Shown: positions 45,708 through 53,945, numbered from the stretch's first letter. The stretch is DNA of 64,000 bases from Micromonospora cremea (GCF_900143515.1 NZ_FSQT01000002.1:3597501-3661500), one strand, 5' to 3'. The notes: generated by a model from the sequence alone, not told the origin. Numbers and translations: made by a program.

Positions 45708-46343
45708 GTGATTGACGAGCAGACCGACAAGCCCCGCAGTTCCTTCTGGAAGGAGCTGCCGATCCTGCTGGGTGTGGCGATCCTGGTTGCGGTGCTGGTC
45801 CGCGCCTTCGTGCTGCAGACCTTCTTCATCCCCTCCCCATCCATGGAGAACACTCTCAAGATCGATGACCGGGTGCTGGTCAACAAGCTGGTCTACGACT
45901 TCCGGTCACCGCACCGCGGCGAGGTGATCGTGTTCAAGGCGCCGATCGAGTGGAGCGGCAACCCCGACGGTGAGGACTTCATCAAGCGGGTAATCGGCGT
46001 GGGTGGTGACCACGTGGTCTGCTGCGACCCGCAGGAGCGGCTGGTGATCAACGGCAAGTCGCTCGACGAGCCGTACATCTTCTCGATGGACGGGGTCCGC
46101 GACAAGCCGGCCGACCAGGAATTCGACATCACCGTGCCGAAGGGGCGGCTGTGGGTGATGGGCGACCACCGGGCCGCCTCGGGCGACTCGCTGGAGCACT
46201 GGCAGCAGTCCGGGCAGAACATCACCGAGGCCACCATCCCCGAGGGTGAGGTGGTCGGGCGGGCGTTCACCGTATTCTGGCCGGTCAGCCGGGCCACCTG
46301 GCTGACCGTGCCGGATCAGTACGACGGCATCCCGAAGCCGTAG
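45708..46343 (+). CDS. lepB: signal peptidase I (second copy)
   Basis: 211 residues with one N-terminal helix (about 17-37), catalytic Ser45 in IPSPSMENTL and Lys in DFIKRVIGVGGD. It starts 10 bp after the first copy and clearly duplicates it, lacking the C-terminal hydrophobic segment. Multiple tandem signal peptidases are typical of actinobacteria such as Streptomyces. Confidence 0.93.
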   Translation: MIDEQTDKPRSSFWKELPILLGVAILVAVLVRAFVLQTFFIPSPSMENTLKIDDRVLVNKLVYDFRSPHRGEVIVFKAPIEWSGNPDGEDFIKRVIGVGGDHVVCCDPQERLVINGKSLDEPYIFSMDGVRDKPADQEFDITVPKGRLWVMGDHRAASGDSLEHWQQSGQNITEATIPEGEVVGRAFTVFWPVSRATWLTVPDQYDGIPKP

Positions 46344-46392
46344 GCCGACGGGGGCGTGGGCGATCCGCCGCCGGTCTGGCAGGCTGGGGGCC

Positions 46393-46881
46393 GTGACCGT
46401 CTACACCCCTCGACGCGCCGCCCGCGTGCTGCTCGTCGACGCGGCCGGCAGGGTCCTGCTCTTCAACGGCTTCGACCCGGCCCGCCCCGGGCACCGCTAC
46501 TGGTTCACCTCGGGCGGTGGGCTGGATCCGGCGGAGTCACCGGCGGCGGGCGCGGCCCGGGAGCTGGCCGAGGAGACCGGGTTGCGGCTCGACCCCGCCG
46601 AGCTGGGCGAGCCGGTCTGGTCCGAAACGGCCGAGTTCCCGTTCGACGGTGTGTGGTACCGCCAGCAGCAGATGTTCTTCCTGGTCCGGGTGTCGTCGTG
46701 GCAGGTGGACACCGCGGGCTTCGACGACGTCGAGCGGCGCAGCATCGCCGGTCACCGCTGGTGGTCGCCGGAGGAGCTGGCGGCCACCGATGAGCGGTAC
46801 TACCCGGCCGAGCTGCCCGCCCTGCTGACCAGGCTCCTGCAACCGACCGCCGGTGTCGGCCGGGACGAGGGCTCGTGCTGA
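46393..46881 (+). CDS. Nudix hydrolase
   Basis: 162 residues. The Nudix box GGGLDPAESPAAGAARELAEETGL (G-x5-E-x7-REUxEExGU type) is intact. The substrate, a nucleoside diphosphate linked to some other group, is not predictable. GTG at 46393. It overlaps rnhB by 7 bp and is probably in its operon. Confidence 0.9.
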   Translation: MTVYTPRRAARVLLVDAAGRVLLFNGFDPARPGHRYWFTSGGGLDPAESPAAGAARELAEETGLRLDPAELGEPVWSETAEFPFDGVWYRQQQMFFLVRVSSWQVDTAGFDDVERRSIAGHRWWSPEELAATDERYYPAELPALLTRLLQPTAGVGRDEGSC

Positions 46882-47687
46882 CCCCGCCGCGCACCGTCGT
46901 GCGCCGGGAGGCCGGGCTGTACGCGCTGGAGCGGGCGTTGCAACGGCGCGGCTTCCGGCAGGTCGCCGGCGCCGACGAGGCCGGCCGGGGCGCGTGCGCC
47001 GGTCCGCTCGTCGCCGCCGCGGCGGTGCTGCCCGAGGGCCGACGCGGCGAGATCGAGGGGCTGGCCGACTCCAAGCTGCTCACCCCGGCCAGCCGGGAGC
47101 GGGTGTACGCGGAGGTCGTGGACCGCGCGCTGGCGTACGCCGTGGTGGTCATCCCGGCTGAGGAGGTCGACGCCCGGGGGCTGCACGTGTGCAACCTGTC
47201 CGCGATGCGCCGGGCGCTCGCCTCGCTCACCACCCGGCCGGAGTACGTGCTGACCGACGGTTTCGGCGTGGACGGCCTGGGTGTGCCGGGGCTGGCGGTG
47301 TGGAAGGGCGACCGGGTGGCGGCCTGCGTAGCGGCGGCCAGCGTGCTCGCCAAGGTCACCCGGGATCGGATCATGGTGGAGTTGGACGGGGTGTTCCCGG
47401 CGTACGGCTTCGCCGAGCACAAGGGCTACATCACCCCGGAGCACTCCGCGGCGCTGCGGGAGCACGGGCCGTGCCGGGAGCACCGGTTCTCGTACATCAA
47501 CGTCGCCGCGGTCTCCGGCCGCGACGGCCGGCCGCCGCGCGCCCGGCGGCCCGTCCACCCGGGCCCGGACGAGCCGATGGAGCGCTCCTGGGCGTCAGGG
47601 AGTACCGTCGGCGTGGCGTTGGGCGAGCAGCTTCGGCCTCCGGCGCCGGTGGGGGAAGATGTGGTCATGGAAGGCGGAGTGCGATGA
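46875..47687 (+). CDS. rnhB: ribonuclease HII
   Basis: 270 residues. RNase HII removes single ribonucleotides from DNA. Motif GADEAGRGACAGPLVAAA holds the first Asp-Glu pair, LADSKLLTPASRERVY follows, and the third Asp region is YVLTDGFGV, with KVTRDRIM. The C-terminal ~55 residues are a Pro/Arg-rich extension. GTG start overlapping the Nudix gene. It ends in an ATGA overlap with the DUF2469 gene. Confidence 0.93.
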   Translation: MLTPPRTVVRREAGLYALERALQRRGFRQVAGADEAGRGACAGPLVAAAAVLPEGRRGEIEGLADSKLLTPASRERVYAEVVDRALAYAVVVIPAEEVDARGLHVCNLSAMRRALASLTTRPEYVLTDGFGVDGLGVPGLAVWKGDRVAACVAAASVLAKVTRDRIMVELDGVFPAYGFAEHKGYITPEHSAALREHGPCREHRFSYINVAAVSGRDGRPPRARRPVHPGPDEPMERSWASGSTVGVALGEQLRPPAPVGEDVVMEGGVR

Positions 47688-48007
47688 GCGCGGAAGATCT
47701 CGAGAAGTACGAGACCGAGATGGAGCTGCAGCTCTACCGGGAGTACCGCGACATTGTCCGCCAGTTCTCCTACGTGGTGGAGACGGAACGCCGGTTCTAC
47801 CTGGCCAACCAGGTCGATCTGCACGTGCGCAACTCCGACGGCGAGGTCTACTTCGAGGTCGAGATGCACGATGCCTGGGTGTGGGACATGTACCGTCCTG
47901 CCCGGTTCGTGAAGAACGTCCGAGTGATGACCTTCAAGGACGTCAACGTCGAAGAGCTGGAGAAGCCCGACATCTCGCTGCCCGCCGACTCCGGCTTCGG
48001 CGGCTGA
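47684..48007 (+). CDS. DUF2469 protein
   Basis: 107 residues, acidic: SAEDLEKYETEMELQLYREY, FSYVVETERRFYLANQVDL, EVYFEVEMHDAWVWDMYRPARFV. This short protein follows rnhB in most actinobacteria (Rv2901c type). Function unknown. Start set by the 4-bp overlap with rnhB. Confidence 0.92.
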   Translation: MSAEDLEKYETEMELQLYREYRDIVRQFSYVVETERRFYLANQVDLHVRNSDGEVYFEVEMHDAWVWDMYRPARFVKNVRVMTFKDVNVEELEKPDISLPADSGFGG

Positions 48008-48061
48008 CGGCGTCCGGCCGCACCACGGGCCCCCCACCCGTGACGCAGCCCACGCTGCCGG

Positions 48062-49297
48062 TCACTCGGCCGGCACCACGACCTCTACCCGCTGCACCAG
48101 GTTGTTGGCGAAGCCGCCCCGGTTCCACGGCTGCTCGACCGGCTGGGTCCGCCCGGAGGCGTCCGTCGCCCGCGCGCTGAGCACGTACCGGCCCGGCGTC
48201 GCGGTCCACTCGTGCCGCCACCGCCGCCAAGCGAAGTCGCCCTCCGCGGCGTCCAACTCAGCCGGGGTCCAGCTCGCCCCGCCGTCGGTGGTCACCTCCA
48301 CGGCCACCACCGGAGCGTGCCCCGACCAGGCCCGACCGTCCAAAGTGCACGGTCCCGGCCGCAGCACCCGGCGGCGGGACATGAAGTCGGGAAAGCCGGG
48401 CGGGCGGACCAGCGCGCGCGGCTCGATCCGGGTGACCGGAACACCCGGGTCCTCGGCGTCGCGGCGCAGCCGGTAGGCGACCGCGTTCTGGTAGCCCTCG
48501 AACGGCTCGGTCCGGACCTCTACCGAGCGGAGCCACTTCACGTGCGCCATGCCGTACCAGCCCGGCACGATCAGCCGCAGCGGCGCACCGTGCTGCGGCA
48601 GCAGGGGAGCACCGTTCATCTCGTACGCCAGCAGCACCTCTTCGCGCAGCGCGTCGGCGACCGGCAGCCCACGCTGGTAGTCCTGCTCCACCCCGCGCTC
48701 GACGCCGTGATCGGCGCCGGTGAAGACCACGTCGACCGCGTCCGGCCCGAGACCCGCCTCGCGCAGCAGCGGCGCCAGCGGGGTGCCGGTCCACTCGGCG
48801 TTGCCGACCGCCTCGACCAACCAGGGCTGGCTGACCGGCCGGGGGTGCAGCAGAGCGCGACCGTTGCCGGCGCACTCCAGGGTGACCCGGTGGGTGACCC
48901 GGGGCCGCTCACGAAGCTCCGCCAAGCTGACGGTCAGCGGCCGGTCCACCGCGCCGCCGACGGTCAGCGCGTGCGTGGCCGCGTCCAGCTCCGGGATGTC
49001 GTAGTGGGTGAGCAGGTAGTGCAGCCCGGCCGGGGTGACGTCGTAGCGCAGCGCCTCCAGCGGGATGCCGTGGTTGCGGGCGGCGAGCTGCAACTCCTCG
49101 GCGCTGATCGCCTCGTCCGGCTCAGCGAGCCGGGACGGCCCGCTCACCTCGGCCACCGTCGGCGCGCCGACGGCCCCGAGGTGCGGAGTCGAGTCGTCCT
49201 GCCGCGACCCCGGGGCCGTCGGCGCGCCGACGGCCCCGAGGTGCGGAGTCGAGTCGTCCTGCCGCGACCCCGGCGTCCGGTCATCGACAGTGGTCAT
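48062..49297 (-). CDS. sulfite oxidase-type molybdopterin oxidoreductase
   Basis: 411 residues. The oxidoreductase molybdopterin-binding domain has LECAGNGRALL with the Mo-ligand Cys, VEAVGNAEWTGTPLAPLL, FTGADHGVERGVEQDYQRGLP and GAPLRLIVPGWYGMAHVKWL. A C-terminal dimerisation domain follows (PVVAVEVTTDGGASWTPAEL). There is no signal peptide. The substrate, sulfite or another sulfur compound, is uncertain. The N-terminus holds a perfect 20-residue duplication, listed separately. ATG at 49297 with GGGAGG. Confidence 0.85.
   Translation of the reverse strand: MTTVDDRTPGSRQDDSTPHLGAVGAPTAPGSRQDDSTPHLGAVGAPTVAEVSGPSRLAEPDEAISAEELQLAARNHGIPLEALRYDVTPAGLHYLLTHYDIPELDAATHALTVGGAVDRPLTVSLAELRERPRVTHRVTLECAGNGRALLHPRPVSQPWLVEAVGNAEWTGTPLAPLLREAGLGPDAVDVVFTGADHGVERGVEQDYQRGLPVADALREEVLLAYEMNGAPLLPQHGAPLRLIVPGWYGMAHVKWLRSVEVRTEPFEGYQNAVAYRLRRDAEDPGVPVTRIEPRALVRPPGFPDFMSRRRVLRPGPCTLDGRAWSGHAPVVAVEVTTDGGASWTPAELDAAEGDFAWRRWRHEWTATPGRYVLSARATDASGRTQPVEQPWNRGGFANNLVQRVEVVVPAE
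49157..49274. repeat. 60-bp tandem duplication inside the oxidoreductase
   Basis: Two copies of a 60-bp unit, the second truncated by about 2 bp of match (49157-49216 and 49217-49274). They encode PGSRQDDSTPHLGAVGAPT twice, in frame. Identity is essentially complete, so the event is recent. Confidence 0.85.
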
Positions 49298-49432
49298 AGG
49301 GGCCTCCCCGGTTCGGACGGCGGCGGTGCGCTCGCACGCGGACCAGCCTAGGCCCTCCGCGACGGTCCGAGCGCGGCCCGGTGCGAGCGGCCCCACCGAC
49401 CCGGCGCGGGTGACGGCGCCGCCGGACAGGGG
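49298..49432. promoter_or_regulatory. short gap
   Basis: 135 bp between two minus-strand genes. No feature stands out. Confidence 0.3.
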
Positions 49433-50065
49433 TCAGCGGGGAAGGAAATGGAACATCGTCACCTTGGGTGGCAGCGGCCGGGGACGGCCGAGGTGACGGT
49501 GCACGCCGACGCCGACCCGGTCCGCCGGGGTACCTACCGCGACCGGCGTGAATCCCGCCCGCGCGAACCACTCACAGATGGTGGGCACCAGGTCGGGCTC
49601 GCGGCGATGCCGGGTCCAGATCACCGTGCCGCCGCTCGCGCAGAGCGCGACGGCGTGCCCCACGGTGGCCCGGACGTCGGCGTCCGACACATTGCCGAAC
49701 ACCCCGCAGAGCAGCACGAGGTCGGCCGGGACCAGATCGGCGTACGCGTCGGTCACCGCCGCGTCGCCGACCACCACCTGTACGCCGGTGAGACCAGCCG
49801 CCCGGGCGGCGTCCTCGGCCACCGCCGCGTTGCGCGGGTCCAACTCGACCAGGCGGGCGGTCACGTCGTCGCGGCGCGGATGGGTGGCGAGCACCGGGAT
49901 CAGGTCCCGACCCTGACCGGCGCACGCGCTGAGCACTCGGAGCGGCCCGGTCGGCGCCCGGTCCAGTGCCGCCCGAACCTGCTCCCGCACCTCGGCCAGC
50001 CGGGCGGCCAGCGCCGACCCCGGCTGGTCGTAGTCGTCGTGCCAGGCGAGCCAGTCCCGAGCCAT
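49433..50065 (-). CDS. class I SAM-dependent methyltransferase
   Basis: 210 residues with RVLSACAGQGRDLIPVLA as the SAM-binding loop and VLLCGVFGNVSDADV. Starts ARDWLAWHDDYDQPGSALAARL. The substrate is unknown. ATG at 50065 chosen over an upstream reading with no family similarity. Confidence 0.8.
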   Translation of the reverse strand: MARDWLAWHDDYDQPGSALAARLAEVREQVRAALDRAPTGPLRVLSACAGQGRDLIPVLATHPRRDDVTARLVELDPRNAAVAEDAARAAGLTGVQVVVGDAAVTDAYADLVPADLVLLCGVFGNVSDADVRATVGHAVALCASGGTVIWTRHRREPDLVPTICEWFARAGFTPVAVGTPADRVGVGVHRHLGRPRPLPPKVTMFHFLPR

Positions 50066-50208
50066 CGGCCCAGCATAGGCAGCGCCAGCCGGCCCGCGAC
50101 ATGGCAGATCACCGAAGGCTCCGGGTGGTAGTCCACAGCACCCCCGCTCGTCCACAGCTCGGCTGCTCGGCGTGGCAAGCGGTCCAGGCATGGTCGCAGG
50201 CTGCCGTC

Positions 50209-50889
50209 ATGCGACCGCCACTCGCCCCGCGTGCCTTCTCGATCCGCCGCGCCGTCCTGCTCTGCGCCGCGTTCCCGCTCGCGCTGACCGTCCAGCTCTG
50301 CGGGCTGGCGCTGCTGGTCGCGCCGCTGCCCCGCCTCGCGCCGGCGCTGGTCGTGCCGGTCGCGGTCGTGGCGCCCGCACCAACGGACGCCGGCCCGGGG
50401 CCGTTCCGGTGGCCGGTCGACGGGCCGCCCCGCCCGGTGCGCCGATTCGACCCGCCGCCCCGCCCATGGCTGGCCGGGCACCGCGGGGTGGACCTGGCGG
50501 CCCCGGCCGGAGCGGTGGTCCGCAGCGCCGGGCCGGGCACGGTGCTCTTCGCGGGCATGGTCGCCGGTCGGCCGGTGGTCGACGTGGGGCACGCCGGCGG
50601 GCTGCGGACCACCCACGAGCCGGTGCGACCGGCGGTACGCCCCGGCCAGCCGGTCGCCGCCGGTGCGCCGCTGGGCGAGCTGCTGCCTGCGCATCCGGGC
50701 TGCACGGCTGCGGCCTGCCTGCATTGGGGGCTGCGCCGGGGAGCGGACTACCTCGACCCGCTGGCCCTGCTCGGCCTCGGCCCGGTGCGCCTGCTCCCGC
50801 TCGGCGGGGTCAGCGCTGGGCGAGCAGTGCCGGCAGCCGTACGGCCAGCCGTTCGTACTCGTCGGCGGCGTTGTAGACCTGGCCGGTGA
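50209..50889 (+). CDS. M23-family peptidase (LytM-like)
   Basis: 226 residues with a signal peptide or membrane anchor (about 12-45). The M23 domain has HRGVDLAAPAGAVV (first metal ligands), LRTTHEP, and ACLHWGLRRGADYLDP with the catalytic His. The family cuts peptidoglycan cross-links. The final 27 codons overlap the convergent aminotransferase gene by 80 bp. In Streptomyces a related gene sits beside rpsB, which is absent here. Confidence 0.82.
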   Translation: MRPPLAPRAFSIRRAVLLCAAFPLALTVQLCGLALLVAPLPRLAPALVVPVAVVAPAPTDAGPGPFRWPVDGPPRPVRRFDPPPRPWLAGHRGVDLAAPAGAVVRSAGPGTVLFAGMVAGRPVVDVGHAGGLRTTHEPVRPAVRPGQPVAAGAPLGELLPAHPGCTAAACLHWGLRRGADYLDPLALLGLGPVRLLPLGGVSAGRAVPAAVRPAVRTRRRRCRPGR

Positions 50890-52000
50890 GTCGCAGCCAC
50901 CCCCGACCGTTCCAGCTCATCACCGCCACCTCGGCGGCGAGCCGTTCGCCGATGCGCGTCTGGAGCGCCCGCGCCGCGTCGATGGTGGTGGCCATGCCGG
51001 CCGGCAGCGGAATGATGCGCAGAGCCACCGCGGGCCCGCCGGGGTCGGGCAGCTGGGCGGGAGGCACCCCCAGCGCATCCCCCACCACCCGCTGGCCGTA
51101 CGCGGCGAGGGCGGCGTTGTGCTCCCGGACCCGGTCGACGCCCAGGCTGCGCAGCGTGAACAGGCCCGCCGGGGCGGCCAGCCACGAGGTGTAGTCCAGG
51201 GTGGCCTGCCATTCCAGCCGGGCCGGGAAACCGGCGTCCTGCTCCCACGAGACCACCAGCGGCTCGATCCGATCCCGCCACGGCGCGGTCACCGCGAGCA
51301 GGGCGGTGCCGCGTGGGGCGTACCCCCACTTGTGCAGGTTGCCCACCCAGAAGTCGGCGCCGATGCTGGTGACCGGGGTCGGCAGCATGCCCGGCGCGTG
51401 CGCGGCGTCCACCAGGACCGGGACGCCGTGTTCGCGGGCCACCCCGACGATGGCGGCGGCCGGGAAGAGCCGGGCGGTGGCCGAGGTGAGCTGATCGACG
51501 ACGAGGAGCCGGGTCCGCCCCGGGCGCAGGCCGGCGCGGACGGTCTGCACGATCTGCTCGTCGGTGGCGGCCAGCGGGATCGGCAGGACGCGGCTGACCG
51601 CCCCGGTCCGGCGGCACTCCCGCTGGATGGCCAGGCTCACCGCCCCGTACCCGTGGTCGGTGCTGAGCACCTCGTCGCCGGGCTGAAGCCCCAGCGACTG
51701 GAGCACCACCGCGACGCCGGTGGTGGTGTTGCCGACCAGTGCGCTGCCGTCCGGGTCGGTACCCAGGAAACCGGCCAGGTGCCGGCGGGTGTGCGCGATC
51801 CGGTCGACCAGCCCCTGGGTGAAGAAGCGCAGCGGGTTGGCCTCCATCTCGTCGCGCAGCCGCTGTTGGGCCCGCTGCACGCCGATCGGTACCGCGCCGA
51901 ACGAGCCGTGGTTGAGGTGGCTGACCGCCGGGTCGAGTGAGAAGGATTCCCGAATGCGATCCCAGCCGACGTAGACACCCTCAATGATCTGCCCGGACAT
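50810..52000 (-). CDS. class V aminotransferase (isopenicillin N epimerase-like)
   Basis: 396 residues. PLP lysine in WVGNLHKWGYAPRG, and VDAAHAPGMLP holds the PLP-binding Asp and His. It starts SGQIIEGVYVGWDRIRESFSL and has HLNHGSFGAVPIGVQ. Such enzymes are cysteine desulfurase- or epimerase-like; the substrate is unknown. Convergent with the M23 gene. It borders the mobile element to the right. Confidence 0.88.
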   Translation of the reverse strand: MSGQIIEGVYVGWDRIRESFSLDPAVSHLNHGSFGAVPIGVQRAQQRLRDEMEANPLRFFTQGLVDRIAHTRRHLAGFLGTDPDGSALVGNTTTGVAVVLQSLGLQPGDEVLSTDHGYGAVSLAIQRECRRTGAVSRVLPIPLAATDEQIVQTVRAGLRPGRTRLLVVDQLTSATARLFPAAAIVGVAREHGVPVLVDAAHAPGMLPTPVTSIGADFWVGNLHKWGYAPRGTALLAVTAPWRDRIEPLVVSWEQDAGFPARLEWQATLDYTSWLAAPAGLFTLRSLGVDRVREHNAALAAYGQRVVGDALGVPPAQLPDPGGPAVALRIIPLPAGMATTIDAARALQTRIGERLAAEVAVMSWNGRGWLRLTGQVYNAADEYERLAVRLPALLAQR

Positions 52001-52157
52001 GACGGCAGCCTATCGACGGCCGGGGCCCCACCATGCGGCGGAGGCAGCCACCGCAGGCGGCCCCTTGGTGGGCCCGTAGCCCGGTGGCGGAAAACCCGCT
52101 GTCTACCCGGGGCGAGCTACGTACGCTCAGTGCCGCCCACGAAAGGATCACGCCCCT
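52001..52157. other. left edge of the accessory element
   Basis: 157 bp between the aminotransferase start and the first small element gene. It contains a hairpin (GGCCCCACCA.../...TGGTGGGCC, about 52022-52072). The attachment site of the serine recombinase may lie here; a GGAAA core is shared with 55,757-55,770 but is too short to be convincing. Confidence 0.3.
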
Positions 52158-52334
52158 GTGAGAGTTGTACGGGATTCCGCCAACGTCTTTGTCACGTACG
52201 TTGACCCCCCGGTCACGCCCGTCCGCCTGGCGGAGCTAGCCGCCCAGCTTCCCCCGGAGGCTGTCTGCACTGAGGTTGTGCTAGACCCCGACGGCATCCT
52301 GTTCGCCACCTTCGAGGTTCCCGACGCCTCCTGA
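52158..52334 (+). CDS. small element-encoded protein
   Basis: 58 residues: RVVRDSANVFVTYVDPPVTP, VRLAELAAQLPPEAVCTEVV, ending DPDGILFATFEVPDAS. GTG start with AAAGGA upstream. The codon choice is less GC-rich at third positions than in the housekeeping genes. It resembles short beta-rich proteins of phages and integrative elements. A strong terminator follows 14 bp after the stop. Function unknown. Confidence 0.6.
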   Translation: MRVVRDSANVFVTYVDPPVTPVRLAELAAQLPPEAVCTEVVLDPDGILFATFEVPDAS

Positions 52335-52347
52335 TCCCACCCCTAGC

Positions 52348-52374
52348 CCGGGGGCCCCGTGAAGGGGCCCCCGG
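52348..52374. terminator. bidirectional GC hairpin
   Basis: 11-bp perfect stem with a 5-nt loop between the plus-strand small gene (ends 52334) and the minus-strand small gene (ends 52385). It can terminate both. Confidence 0.8.
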
Positions 52375-52384
52375 CTGCCCGCAG

Positions 52385-52573
52385 CTAAGACTTGAGCGCC
52401 GTGATCAGCGTGGCGAGTGCGACGATCAGCGAGACAGCAGCCGTGATCATCTCGATCCGCCGCCGGTGCCGCCTGTCGTCATCCCCACTGACTGGCGGCG
52501 CGTCAGGGGTGACACTTTCCGCTGGCTGCAATGCGTCAGCGTTGACGCATTCCACGGGTGTGGGTACATTCAT
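52385..52573 (-). CDS. small membrane protein
   Basis: 62 residues: a polar N-terminal part (NVPTPVECVNADALQPAE) and one C-terminal hydrophobic helix (ITAAVSLIVALATLITAL). ATG at 52573 preceded by GGAGAC; a longer GTG start at 52624 lacks a ribosome site. Such single-helix proteins are frequent in phage genomes. Function unknown. Confidence 0.55.
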   Translation of the reverse strand: MNVPTPVECVNADALQPAESVTPDAPPVSGDDDRRHRRRIEMITAAVSLIVALATLITALKS

Positions 52574-52689
52574 GCCGTCTCCAACTTCGTGCGTTCCGTC
52601 CGAACAACGTTGATTCGGAGTCACCAGCAGCGCCCGGGATGCACCCCGGGCGTTGCTTGCTTACGGGCTAACTACAGCCGTGTAACCCC

Positions 52690-52851
52690 TTGTCGCTGCC
52701 GTCAATTGCAGCCGGACCACAAGTACCCGTCAAGTTGGCCGGCGTGTCCGGCGCGTCAACTGACGCCCCAGCCGGGGCCGTAGACGGACGCAAATGCGAG
52801 CAATGTCCCCTGTGGATACCAACAGAACATTGGATCAAGCCAAACGGGTGA
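52690..52851 (+). CDS. possible micro-ORF with CxxC pair
   Basis: 53 codons if TTG at 52690 is used (36 if GTG at 52744). It ends DGRKCEQCPLWIPTEHW followed by IKPNG, a protein-like CxxC segment. No ribosome site is evident and no homologue is recalled, so this is tentative. Confidence 0.3.
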   Translation: MSLPSIAAGPQVPVKLAGVSGASTDAPAGAVDGRKCEQCPLWIPTEHWIKPNG

Positions 52852-52946
52852 GCCAAAGAATCATCCTTTTGGACAGGGTGCCAAAAGTCCCCGCAGTGAC
52901 GCCCCCTCAGGCACCGTCCCCACCGCCCGGAGGGGCAGGGGCAGGC

Positions 52947-52970
52947 AGAGGGGCCGCGCCGGCCCCCTCT
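52947..52970 (-). terminator. terminator of the HNH-like gene
   Basis: AGAGGGGCC pairs with GGCC(C)CCTCT around GCGCC, 17 bp after the stop at 52987 on the minus strand. Confidence 0.6.
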
Positions 52971-52986
52971 CGCGTCTACGGCCGTT

Positions 52987-53298
52987 CTAGAGGCCCTTGC
53001 GGGGCCTGTTGTCCAGCCACCCCGATAGCTCAACCCCGGGGCTGTTGAAAAACTGCCACTCCTGGTGCAGTGGCGAAATGCAACGCCGACGACGGCAAGA
53101 CGTTCGGTACGCCTTAACGTACGCGTCCCCTGGGTCGAGCATCAGAAACAGCCGGACGTTTATACGCTCCCCGTTCGGATGGGTGAAATACAGGGTCCGG
53201 GTGCCCTTCCGGTACTCACCACGCCACAGCAGGCAATCTCCGTCACGCTCGGAATGGAGCACCGCCCACGCCGGCCATTCGTACATCAACTCATCCAT
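52987..53298 (-). CDS. HNH-like small phage protein
   Basis: 103 residues, ATG at 53298 with AGGAGG. DGDCLLWRGEYRKGTRTL with RTSCRRRRCISPLHQEW resembles the phage HNH-type C...H zinc arrangement, but the His-Asn-His core is not complete. It may be a DNA-binding or nuclease-related protein. It is encoded between two terminators. Confidence 0.5.
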   Translation of the reverse strand: MDELMYEWPAWAVLHSERDGDCLLWRGEYRKGTRTLYFTHPNGERINVRLFLMLDPGDAYVKAYRTSCRRRRCISPLHQEWQFFNSPGVELSGWLDNRPRKGL

Positions 53299-53315
53299 TG
53301 CAAACCTCCTGAGAC

Positions 53316-53350
53316 GAAAAAGAGCCCCGGACCCAATGAGGGCCCGGGGC
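53316..53350 (-). terminator. rho-independent terminator
   Basis: Stem GCCCCGG-CCC/GGG-CCGGGGC (53324-53350) followed on the minus strand by CTCTTTTT, one of the clearest classical terminators in the window. Confidence 0.85.
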
Positions 53351-53353
53351 GTC

Positions 53354-53470
53354 TTATGCGGCAATCGCCAACCCGTAGGTATCCGGGTAGGCGGGAAACA
53401 CAACGGGGGACACGTCGAGAATGTGGGCCCGCAGAATGGTTCGCAGTGGCGTCCTGCCGCGGGTTACAGT
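53354..53470 (-). pseudogene. relic of an HK97-type prohead protease C-terminus
   Basis: Downstream of the 53475 gene, on the same strand, one frame reads TPLRTILRAHILDVSPVVF and then PAYPDTYGLAIAA before a TAA. LDVSPVVFPAYPDT is the conserved C-terminal signature of phage HK97-family prohead proteases. No start codon or N-terminal catalytic domain is present. The surrounding reading is too short to be a working protease. Confidence 0.6.
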
Positions 53471-53474
53471 CCGT

Positions 53475-53945
53475 CTAAAACGGGGGTTCCTGGTCGAAGT
53501 TGCTAGACCGCGCAGGCACAGGCTGCCGCCAGGGATCATCGGTGGCGTCCACGTCATCGTCAGCGGCGTACGGGGTGTTTACGCGCCACAGGGAGGCCGT
53601 ACCGCCACCATCCGGGCCACCCCGGGAACCAGCATTACCAACCCGCACCAGCCAGCCGAGCTGGCGTGCCGCCGTAACGAGGTCTTGAGCCTTCCGGGTG
53701 CTGCCACTGCCCATCACGTCAGCAACCTTGCCGTAGCCGACCCGGATGTTGTCTCCCCACGTCCCGTAAAGGGACATGCGCAGGATGAACAGCTTGAAGC
53801 CTTGCCAGGTTTCTTCCGTCGCTACGTGATACCGCCTGGCAATCTCAGCCCCGGGGCCGTCGCATGGCATCGGTTCCTCAAGTAGGGCCCTCTGCCAATC
53901 GAGATACGCGCTAGCTTGCGCGCTCCGTTCCCTTGAATACGCCAT
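53475..53945 (-). CDS. element-encoded protein of unknown function
   Basis: 156 residues. Starts AYSRERSAQASAYLDWQRAL, with FKLFILRMSLYGTWGDNIRVGYGKVADVMGSGSTRKAQDLVTA in the middle, which has the look of a winged-helix or replication/DNA-binding fold. The C-terminal ~35 residues are acidic and disordered. The ATG follows GGAGGAG at a long 14-nt distance. I do not recognise a family. Confidence 0.5.
   Translation of the reverse strand: MAYSRERSAQASAYLDWQRALLEEPMPCDGPGAEIARRYHVATEETWQGFKLFILRMSLYGTWGDNIRVGYGKVADVMGSGSTRKAQDLVTAARQLGWLVRVGNAGSRGGPDGGGTASLWRVNTPYAADDDVDATDDPWRQPVPARSSNFDQEPPF

Larger units (their letters stand above)
52574..52986. other. gap between small membrane protein and HNH-like gene
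   Basis: About 410 bp. It contains the tentative micro-ORF and, near the right end, a terminator hairpin. No other gene is supported. Confidence 0.4.

Noticed and set aside
52668..53033. Minus-strand 121-codon reading in the gap and past the HNH-like gene
   Set aside because: It overlaps a terminator and starts inside a low-complexity stretch. The plus-strand micro-ORF reads better.
53354..53557. Whole 67-codon reading that includes the prohead-protease relic
   Set aside because: Its first ~30 codons are a shadow of the overlapping 156-residue gene. Only the C-terminal portion shows the phage signature.
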